From an uncultured Lachnospiraceae bacterium (GTDB lineage: Bacteria > Bacillota > Clostridia > Lachnospirales > Lachnospiraceae), in the NCBI GenBank assembly GCA_948794795.1, contig CAQGLR010000066.1, positions 1 to 12,797 on the forward strand: a DNA stretch of 12,797 nucleotides. The letters run 5' to 3'. Position numbers and translations under genes: made by a program. How positions within the stretch are numbered: position 1 is the first letter of the stretch; every line of letters starts with the position of its first letter. Below the pieces are notes generated by a model. That model saw nothing but the letters and a program-made list of their open reading frames with translations, was not told where the DNA came from and made no database searches. Shown here in pieces: positions 1 through 5,411 of the stretch.

Positions 1-1078
1 CCTCCTTTGTCATTCTCTCCATTTCCAATTTCTCCGCCATTTCCGTCTGCACCGTAGGGAATAAGTGGGCGTATCGGTAAGTGATTTTCTCCGCTTCATG
101 ACCCATGCGCTCCCCAATCGCCAGTACCGAAAATCCCATGTTGATTAAGAGCGAAACCGCACTATGGCGAATATCGTGGACACGGATTTTCTTAACGCCC
201 GCCTGCTTCGCCCCTCTCTCCATCTCGTGATTAAGATAGGATTTTGTGACGGTAAATAACCTTTCGTCCGGCTTAATGTCATAAAGCATTTTGATGTACT
301 CCTGCATTTCCTCACAGAGAAAAGGCGGCATTTTGATTGTGCGGTTACTTTTCTTCGTTTTTGGGCTTGTAATAATGTCCCGCCCTTTGGAACGGTGGAA
401 AGTCTTGCTGATTGTGACCGTCTGTTTCTCAAAATCAATATCAGCAGGCGTGAGCGCAAGCAGTTCGCCGGAACGCATACCGCACCAGTAGAGCATTTCA
501 AACGCATAATAGGAACGGGGCTTATCCATCATGGCTTCGGAGAATTTCAGATATTCCTCTTTCGTCCAAAAGTCCATTTCCTTGACGGCTTCGCTTCCAA
601 TCGTCCCCGCCCGTCTTGCAGGGTTGTAGGAGAGATTATAAAAGTTTACCGCATGGTTGAATATCGCCGTCAGTTGTGCGTGAATTGTCCTCAAATAATC
701 TGCGGAATAGGGCTTGCCTTTCTCGTCCCGGTATGCCATTAACTCATTCTGCCACGCAATCACGTCCTTTGCTTCAATCTCTGCGATTTTGCGGTTTTCA
801 AAGTACGGTAAAATCTTTGTCCGTATCACATGGCTTTTGGACTCCCAAGTGCTTTCCTTGACACGCTGCTTCTTGTCGGCTTCGTACACTTCAAAGAAAC
901 TGCCGAAAGTCATATCCAGTTTTGCGCCCTGCTTTAACATGGCTTCATGCTCCCACGCCTGCGCTTCCCTTTTGGTTGCAAATCCCCTCTTTTGTGTCTG
1001 TTTCCTCTCCCCTTTCCAGTTGGTAAAGCGGTAGATAACCCGCCACGTCCCCGTAGCGTTGTCCTTGTATACAGCCAT
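1..1078 (-). CDS. int: Tyrosine recombinase/integrase of Tn916-like mobile element (3' end off window)
   Basis: This is a site-specific tyrosine recombinase that would excise and integrate the mobile element. The reading frame is open from ATG at 1078 to the window edge (359 codons, no stop), so the C-terminus lies to the left. The N-terminal 50 or so residues (GTWRVIYRF, then FATKREAQAWEHE) resemble the AP2-like arm-binding domain of Tn916-type integrases. A core-binding domain follows, then the catalytic domain with Arg202 (GMRSGE), His301-x-x-Arg304 (HDIRH), His327 (MGHE) and the Tyr336 nucleophile (TYRYAHLFP). All expected catalytic residues seen are intact. A GGGAG ribosome site precedes the ATG. 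The gene starts 15 bases after the stop of the small HTH gene and is probably co-transcribed with it. Codons are clearly richer in GC than those of the genes from 2235 onward. Family relatives are about 380-400 residues, so little is missing. Confidence 0.95.
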   Translation of the reverse strand, partial: MAVYKDNATGTWRVIYRFTNWKGERKQTQKRGFATKREAQAWEHEAMLKQGAKLDMTFGSFFEVYEADKKQRVKESTWESKSHVIRTKILPYFENRKIAEIEAKDVIAWQNELMAYRDEKGKPYSADYLRTIHAQLTAIFNHAVNFYNLSYNPARRAGTIGSEAVKEMDFWTKEEYLKFSEAMMDKPRSYYAFEMLYWCGMRSGELLALTPADIDFEKQTVTISKTFHRSKGRDIITSPKTKKSNRTIKMPPFLCEEMQEYIKMLYDIKPDERLFTVTKSYLNHEMERGAKQAGVKKIRVHDIRHSAVSLLINMGFSVLAIGERMGHEAEKITYRYAHLFPTVQTEMAEKLEMERMTKE

Positions 1079-1093
1079 TCCATCATCTCCCTT

Positions 1094-1273
1094 CTATTCG
1101 CTGTAACATACTTTTTTATGAAAAAATGTAGCGTTCACACGTCCTGCCACCGTCAGATAGCCCTGTTTCTGCATTTCTGCGTTCAGTTCCCTTACAATCT
1201 GATAGGCTTTTGACTTTGACACACGCAGTTCCGCTGCCACTTCCTCCACTGTCATAAAAGATTTTTCTGTCAT
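1094..1273 (-). CDS. Small excisionase-like helix-turn-helix protein (59 aa)
   Basis: This 59-residue protein is almost entirely one winged-helix/HTH domain (MTVEEVAAELRVSKSKAYQI, then a wing ending in VNATFFHKK). It matches in size and position the excisionase-like DNA-binding proteins found just upstream of integrases in Firmicute integrative elements. It probably binds the element ends and steers the integrase towards excision, or acts as a regulator. A strong AAAGGAGGG ribosome site lies 10 bases before the ATG. It is the first gene of a two-gene unit with the integrase. The fold and context are visible; the directional role is inferred from family position. Confidence 0.88.
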   Translation of the reverse strand: MTEKSFMTVEEVAAELRVSKSKAYQIVRELNAEMQKQGYLTVAGRVNATFFHKKVCYSE

Positions 1274-1326
1274 TCAGATATTCCCTCCTTTCAACGTTTA
1301 ACTGTTTTTGTTTAAGTGTTGCATAT

Positions 1327-1355
1327 AGAATACTAAATAAATTCCGTTAAGTCAA
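1327..1355 (-). promoter_or_regulatory. SigA-type promoter for xis-int
   Basis: On the minus strand, TTGACT (1355-1350) and TATTCT (1332-1327) are separated by exactly 17 bases. They lie about 55 bases upstream of the excisionase-like gene. One TTAAG-type repeat (1346-1351) overlaps the -35, which suggests repression by the divergent XRE protein. Confidence 0.6.
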
Positions 1356-1397
1356 GTGGTTTTCAAGAAAATCTTAACTTTTTTATTTAAGTTATTC

Positions 1398-1426
1398 TTG
1401 CTATTCCTATTGCACCATGTTATACT
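1398..1426 (+). promoter_or_regulatory. SigA-type promoter for the XRE regulator
   Basis: TTGCTA (1398-1403) and TATACT (1421-1426) are separated by 17 bases. This predicts a transcript starting near 1433, with a leader of about 65 bases before the ATG at 1497. Confidence 0.6.
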
Positions 1427-1447
1427 AACTTCAACAGATTTGTTTAA

Positions 1448-1469
1448 GTACAGTCATGCAAGGCTGTAC
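1448..1469 (+). other. Hairpin in the XRE leader
   Basis: GTACAG (1448-1453) and CTGTAC (1464-1469) are perfect 6-base arms around a 10-base loop. They lie in the predicted leader, 15 bases before the GGAGG ribosome site. The hairpin overlaps the last GTTTAAGT motif, so it could be an RNA hairpin or part of an operator. Confidence 0.4.
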
Positions 1470-1496
1470 CACTTTCACTACAACGGAGGTTTTATT

Positions 1497-2057
1497 ATGG
1501 CAATCGGCAAACGTATCCGCTTTTTCCGCAACCGAAAAGGCATGACACAGAAACAGCTAGGCGAAATCCTCGGCTTTCTCGGAAAGACCTCTGATGTCCG
1601 CATGGCACAGTATGAAACCGAAGCGAGGACACCAAAGCACGACCTTGTAAAAGAAATGGCGAATATCTTTGATGTAAGCACCCACGCCCTCACCGTGCCG
1701 GATATTGATACCTATACCGGGCTTATGCACACACTCTTTGCGTTGGAAGATATGTACGGGCTGAAAATCGGGGAGATTGACGGGGAAATCTGCCTGCGCC
1801 TTGACAAGTCCGACTATTCCACTTATACGTCCATGTTCGATATGTTCCACGCATGGCAGGAGCAAGCCGCCAAACTGGAACAGGGCGAGATTACCAAAGA
1901 GGAATACGACCAGTGGCGGTACAAGTACCCGGAACTGGACACCTCAAAGCATTGGGCGAAAGTCCCCTCACAGGCGGTCAGTGATATGCTTATGGAGGAA
2001 TTTCAGAAAATCGAGAAAGAAGAAAAGAAAACAGCTAAAAAGAAAAAACAGAAATAA
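1497..2057 (+). CDS. XRE/Cro-C1 family regulator of the mobile element (186 aa)
   Basis: A DNA-binding regulator. Residues 1-60 form a Cro/C1-type HTH (KRIRFFRNRKGMTQKQLGE, then VRMAQYETEARTPKHDL). An acidic/aromatic helical C-terminal half follows, and the tail is lysine-rich (EKKTAKKKKQK). The start is the ATG at 1497, because a GGAGG site lies at 1484-1488 and homologous HTH sequence begins at MAIGKRIR. The frame stays open upstream to 1356, but that part crosses the predicted promoter and reads as non-coding. The gene is divergent from the excisionase/integrase pair, the usual place for the element's repressor. Its codons are GC-richer than those of the GTPase and kinase genes, like the integrase. 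Control of excision is inferred from position. Confidence 0.93.
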   Translation: MAIGKRIRFFRNRKGMTQKQLGEILGFLGKTSDVRMAQYETEARTPKHDLVKEMANIFDVSTHALTVPDIDTYTGLMHTLFALEDMYGLKIGEIDGEICLRLDKSDYSTYTSMFDMFHAWQEQAAKLEQGEITKEEYDQWRYKYPELDTSKHWAKVPSQAVSDMLMEEFQKIEKEEKKTAKKKKQK

Positions 2058-2061
2058 GCAT

Positions 2062-2116
2062 AAAAAGACCTTGCCGATATTCAGTTTCCATATCTGAAAA
2101 TCAGCAAGGTTTTTCT
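2062..2116. terminator. Bidirectional intrinsic terminator
   Basis: A long stem joins AAAAAGACCTTGC with GCAAGGT followed by TTTTC. The inner arms GATATTCAG and CTGAAAATC pair with one mismatch. The run of T on one side and of A on the other lets it work in both directions. It ends the XRE transcript from the left and could also stop the convergent GTPase operon from the right. Confidence 0.85.
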
Positions 2117-2157
2117 TATGCCATTGATGTAATTATTTAGTGCGTGATGTGAAAAAT

Positions 2158-2176
2158 GTTGCCAAATCGTTGCCAA
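2158..2176. repeat. Tandem GTTGCCAA repeats, possible integrase arm-type sites
   Basis: GTTGCCAA occurs at 2158-2165 and again at 2169-2176. The 11-base period is about one helical turn. The repeats lie between the GC-richer element module and the AT-rich operon. Short direct repeats near element ends are typical arm-binding sites of integrases with an N-terminal arm domain. This role is inferred; no core site can be identified here. Confidence 0.4.
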
Positions 2177-2181
2177 TACCT

Positions 2182-2195
2182 AAACAAATTTGTTT
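2182..2195. repeat. Perfect 14-bp palindrome AAACAAATTTGTTT
   Basis: A perfect palindrome lies six bases after the GTTGCCAA pair, in the same junction. It could be a protein-binding site at the element end. No other role is visible. Confidence 0.35.
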
Positions 2196-2234
2196 GGAAA
2201 CCGCATAAATACTGGTTTCATAAAGTCCATTTCA

Positions 2235-2621
2235 TCACTCGAGCTCTTTCGTTTCTGCTGGTTTTTCTGTTTTCCCTGGTTCTTTTGATATTTCTGCTGT
2301 TGCCTGCTCTTCCTTATTTTCTGTATACCCAGACAAATCCATTGAACTTCCCACTAAAATACAAATTGAAATAAAAAATGCAACTGTAGAACAGACAATA
2401 CCTGTGATTGCTTTGCCCTTCTTAGGTTCTTCTTTTATTAATGACACAATTCCAAGAATAAAACCAATAATACCTAAAAATCCTGCATACAAGCATGACA
2501 AAACAACACTAACCAGACCAACAACCATTGATGCTAAACCAAAATTAGTATTTTGGTTATCTTTCTTATTATCTTCTGCCTGTATCTTCTGGACTGTATT
2601 TTTATTTGAAAATAATTTCAT
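2235..2621 (-). CDS. DUF4190-type membrane protein, probably C-terminally truncated (128 aa)
   Basis: A small integral membrane protein. A short cytoplasmic N-terminus leads into two hydrophobic stretches: about residues 29-62 (LASMVVGLVSVVL, then LGIIGFILGIVSL) and 72-92 (ITGIVCSTVAFFISICILVG). The repeated glycine-rich pattern is that of DUF4190. An acidic, lysine/threonine/proline-rich linker follows (about 93-128), and the frame stops at TGA. Many Firmicute proteins with this layout continue from the linker into an extracellular domain such as DUF4352. This one stops in the linker, exactly at the composition boundary with the integrase module. An AAGGAGAAGG ribosome site precedes the ATG. 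It is the last gene of the GTPase operon, 66 bases after the preceding stop, and may be a passenger or a membrane partner. The truncation is inferred; the membrane topology is visible. Confidence 0.75.
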   Translation of the reverse strand: MKLFSNKNTVQKIQAEDNKKDNQNTNFGLASMVVGLVSVVLSCLYAGFLGIIGFILGIVSLIKEEPKKGKAITGIVCSTVAFFISICILVGSSMDLSGYTENKEEQATAEISKEPGKTEKPAETKELE

Positions 2622-2687
2622 TTTACCTTCTCCTTGAATATATACTAATTCATTAATACATTTTTACAATACAAATATAAATAAAAA

Positions 2688-3392
2688 TCACAATAAGGCA
2701 TACCCCATAATAATCGTAATTACTATAATTATTATACTTGCTATATAATACCATAAATGTTTTGAAGAATTTTCTGTTAATACATTCTCTAAATCCAGAC
2801 ATTCCTGGTTATGCGTAATATTTCCCTTTAAAATTGCATTTCTGGTATCAAGCGGGCAGTTCTGGCTTATTTTTATAATATAGTCACCATAATTTTCCTC
2901 TGTAATAAAAGCAAATAACTTATTATTACCGTTTCTTATATTAAATTTAAGTTCAGTTTCAGCAGCAGTTTCCAGCAATCTGTGTATTTCTTCTTTTACT
3001 ATAAAAAATTCAAGCCCATTTTCATCTGGTGTCTTACGTTTTACAGTATTTTTAAGAATTATGCCTGACTGGTTATATTGTATACAGAATAAGTTAAATA
3101 AATAAAAAATACTTGTATTATCCTTATCTATAAAAACCGCATTTATATACTTGCCGCTATCCTCTTCTGACAGTCCATAAATGCCAAAAAAACAATCCCC
3201 CGCTTCATCTGAAGCTAAAACCATGCTCCTTCCAAGACCATAATTAAATGTTGAAAGTACCGTTTTTGATATTTTTTCTTTATATATATTATCATCTTCA
3301 GGAATATAATGCAGTTCATCCAAGTCATAATCATAACATGCAAGCTTATAACCACTGCTTGATTTAAAAGAACATTTATAGAATATCCGCAT
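2688..3392 (-). CDS. Tail-anchored protein of unknown function, paralogue of its upstream neighbour (234 aa)
   Basis: I do not recognise a named family. The N-terminus (MRIFYKCSFKSSSGY) matches the start of the preceding gene product (MLVYTYCSYKGSLKGY). A central stretch (about 55-105) also lines up with that protein: a V-L-x-x-D/N motif, then L-x-E-E-x-x-G, then a hydrophobic strand and helix. Only this copy ends in a transmembrane helix (about 213-234, LWYYIASIIIIVITIIMG) with almost no residues after it, the form of a tail anchor facing the cytoplasm. A GGAGGG site lies just before the ATG, 15 bases from the previous stop, so it is tightly coupled to the operon. It may hold the GTPase complex at the membrane. 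That role is inference; GTPase-associated adaptor proteins are one possible class. Confidence 0.85.
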   Translation of the reverse strand: MRIFYKCSFKSSSGYKLACYDYDLDELHYIPEDDNIYKEKISKTVLSTFNYGLGRSMVLASDEAGDCFFGIYGLSEEDSGKYINAVFIDKDNTSIFYLFNLFCIQYNQSGIILKNTVKRKTPDENGLEFFIVKEEIHRLLETAAETELKFNIRNGNNKLFAFITEENYGDYIIKISQNCPLDTRNAILKGNITHNQECLDLENVLTENSSKHLWYYIASIIIIVITIIMGYALL

Positions 3393-3407
3393 ATTTTCCC
3401 TCCATCT

Positions 3408-4160
3408 TTATATATATTGGTATCTGGTGTAAGAAATATCAAATGACATATTTGCATTTGACATTTCTTCAAAATGTCTGCCATTACCTATAAATAAAAT
3501 ATATTCTTCTTTGTATTTTGGATATTGTAATAACCTGTTTATTATTTTGTTTTTCACATTTTCCCTGCGTTCCCTGCACCTTTCTCCTGGCAGTCTTTTA
3601 AGTCTTACAGGTATCAGCTTATTGTCTTGCCTTAATGGCATTTTATTACATTCTTTTTCTTTCCACTCTTTTATTTCATTAAGCAGGCTGTTCCACTCTG
3701 CCGGATTTAACTGGTATTTTTCTTTATCTTGTGTCTTTTCCAGAAATTTTTCCATATGTCCTGTCCAGACGCTGCTATATGGTTTACCATACATTAAATC
3801 ATTTATATAATGTGCTGCAATTAACGTAAGGGTTTTAAGGTGCCCTGCAAATGCTACATTAATAAAAAATTCCTGTTCTGGTACACTTTTGTCATTTTCT
3901 TTATAGTATATACCAGTTTCTTCCTCAAGCCTGGAAACCAGCAATATACCCTCACCTGGCACATTATTCTTCTTTAATACCAGTTTCCAGCCATGCCTGT
4001 TTTCAAACCATTTCCTGATTATATCCATATTCTCTATATGGTTGTCCACATTTTCCATTGACACAGGCTGGCATGTATCTTTATTTTTAGAAGCATCAAA
4101 AAATGAATACTGGTATCCCTTTAAACTTCCTTTATATGAACAATATGTATATACTAACAA
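3408..4160 (-). CDS. Soluble GTPase-operon accessory protein, unknown function (250 aa, TTG start)
   Basis: I do not recognise a named family. The N-terminal module (YTYCSYKGSLKGYQYSFFD) and a middle module (about 58-120: WKLVLKKN, RLEEETG, FFINVAFAGHLKTL) are shared with the downstream gene product. Residues 150-215 are charged and helical, with an arginine/lysine-rich patch (LKRLPGERCRERRENVKNK). There is no signal peptide or membrane helix. The start is a TTG at 4160. An AGAAAGGG ribosome site ends 10 bases before it, and the start of the shared N-terminal module fits, whereas no in-frame ATG would keep that module. The gene begins 25 bases after the stop of the second GTPase. It is likely a partner of the GTPases, perhaps forming a heteromer with its tail-anchored paralogue; this is inference. 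Confidence 0.83.
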   Translation of the reverse strand: MLVYTYCSYKGSLKGYQYSFFDASKNKDTCQPVSMENVDNHIENMDIIRKWFENRHGWKLVLKKNNVPGEGILLVSRLEEETGIYYKENDKSVPEQEFFINVAFAGHLKTLTLIAAHYINDLMYGKPYSSVWTGHMEKFLEKTQDKEKYQLNPAEWNSLLNEIKEWKEKECNKMPLRQDNKLIPVRLKRLPGERCRERRENVKNKIINRLLQYPKYKEEYILFIGNGRHFEEMSNANMSFDISYTRYQYI

Positions 4161-4185
4161 AACAACCTTACCCTTTCTGCCAGAC

Positions 4186-5388
4186 TTATCTTATAGAACT
4201 GCCTTGGACAATCTCAATGCCATCTACGTTTTCTTTAATACAATCTTCTAATTTTTTCATCTCTGATATATAATCATAATCTTTTACCCACTCACATTTA
4301 TCCTGTATCCATTCCCAGATTGTTGCAGTTATTTTTCTTTTGTTAGTATTTTTATTATAAGCCTTATTCTCATACTCATTCCGTATTTTCTTATATTCAA
4401 ATAACAAAGTATAAATTAATGGCTGTTCACAATACTTTGGATTAAATGCAGGTTTTTTAGTATAATGGTATATAATATTTTCTGACCCTACTTCTTTTGC
4501 TTCTTTATCTACTGTAAATTCAAAAAACTCAATACCACCTATTGTTAGTATTGGTAAAATTGCCACATCAAAATATTGCTTATAATTAGGTTTTTGGAAA
4601 AAGCTAAAAAGCTCATGGTATTCTTCTTTTACTGCCTGGTTTAATTCATTCATGCGCCTGCCATAATAAATGCTTTCTTTATTTTTATCCTGCCAGTAAT
4701 ATTTCTCACATTTCAAAGGTACAAATAACACCATTTTATGATTGTTAGCCCCTTCTTGTGGTCTTAAATTTTCCTTAATAAAATTGGTTACATTTTCCAC
4801 TGCATTCTGTTTGTTATATTTACGTTTTTTTTCCATAAGCAACACAGAATCTATTGCAATAATAATAACATCACTTTTCTCAATTTCCATGCTAATCTCT
4901 TTTTTATTGGTATAATTTGAAATCCATTCCCCTGCACAATCTTTAAAACGTATTATTCTTGACATGCCCTTTTTCGTATCTTCATGTGATTTTGAAACTG
5001 ACCTTGCTATTGACAGCCTTAAATCAAAATATTCAAATCCTGGTGTTTGCAGCGTGTCCATCCTGACCTCATCATAATCTGATGGGTTATTAAGAAAATG
5101 GGATTTCATACTGTCAAGTGCATCATCAATTGCCCTCGCACTATTTTCTTTAGTAAGTATAAGGTTTGTACCATCTGTAACATTATTAAACTGGTTTATC
5201 ATAGACGCTAATACGCTTGTCTTTCCAACGCGCCTTGCCCCAAGCATCATTACCTGTATGTCTGGCTCTGTGGTCTTTTTTACTGTTTTAGAAATATTTT
5301 GTACCGCTTCTTGTACTATTTCTTCTTTTATTTTATTATTACTTTTCTTTTTAAAAAAGCCTGAAATTTTCTTAGTTATTCCAGCCAT
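4186..5388 (-). CDS. TRAFAC-type GTPase with GxxxxGKT and DxAGE motifs (400 aa)
   Basis: A P-loop GTPase. After a basic, probably helical N-terminus (1-40) comes strand IQVMML and then Walker A GARRVGKT (50-57). The G3 motif is DCAGE (150-154), followed by the hydrophobic strand DVIIIAID. A variant G4, FVPLKCEK (222-229), stands where NKxD or TKxD is expected. The Walker A plus D-x-A-G-E pattern is typical of the TRAFAC GTPases found in bacterial conflict operons (the double-GTPase families). The C-terminal third is charged and tryptophan-rich (IWEWIQDKCEWVKD). The start chosen is ATG 5388, with a GAGGAGAG ribosome site. A longer frame to 5475 overlaps the upstream gene and lacks such a site. 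It follows the large GTPase by 23 bases, so the two are likely made together and may regulate each other or hetero-oligomerise. The target is unknown. Confidence 0.88.
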   Translation of the reverse strand: MAGITKKISGFFKKKSNNKIKEEIVQEAVQNISKTVKKTTEPDIQVMMLGARRVGKTSVLASMINQFNNVTDGTNLILTKENSARAIDDALDSMKSHFLNNPSDYDEVRMDTLQTPGFEYFDLRLSIARSVSKSHEDTKKGMSRIIRFKDCAGEWISNYTNKKEISMEIEKSDVIIIAIDSVLLMEKKRKYNKQNAVENVTNFIKENLRPQEGANNHKMVLFVPLKCEKYYWQDKNKESIYYGRRMNELNQAVKEEYHELFSFFQKPNYKQYFDVAILPILTIGGIEFFEFTVDKEAKEVGSENIIYHYTKKPAFNPKYCEQPLIYTLLFEYKKIRNEYENKAYNKNTNKRKITATIWEWIQDKCEWVKDYDYISEMKKLEDCIKENVDGIEIVQGSSIR

Positions 5389-5411
5389 AAAGCTCTCCTC
5401 TTTTAAATGTT

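Larger units (their letters stand above)
1295..1449. repeat. Iterated GTTTAAGT-like motifs, candidate XRE operators
   Basis: The divergent intergenic region carries a recurring octamer. Exact GTTTAAGT occurs at 1310-1317 and 1442-1449, ATTTAAGT at 1385-1392, and CGTTAAGT at 1345-1352. An inverted copy, CTTAACTT, lies at 1373-1380, and a partial copy, CGTTTAAC, at 1295-1302. GTTAAG (1346-1351) and CTTAAC (1373-1378) form an inverted pair. The copies sit around both divergent promoters, as expected for operators of the XRE regulator at 1497. The repeats are visible; the binding is inferred. Confidence 0.5.

Noticed and set aside
145..507. 120-codon minus-strand open frame
   Set aside because: It is out of frame with the integrase, whose catalytic residues run through the same region in the true frame.
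1356..1496. Upstream extension of the XRE regulator frame
   Set aside because: It crosses the predicted promoter and the leader hairpin. The GGAGG site and the family start both point to ATG 1497.
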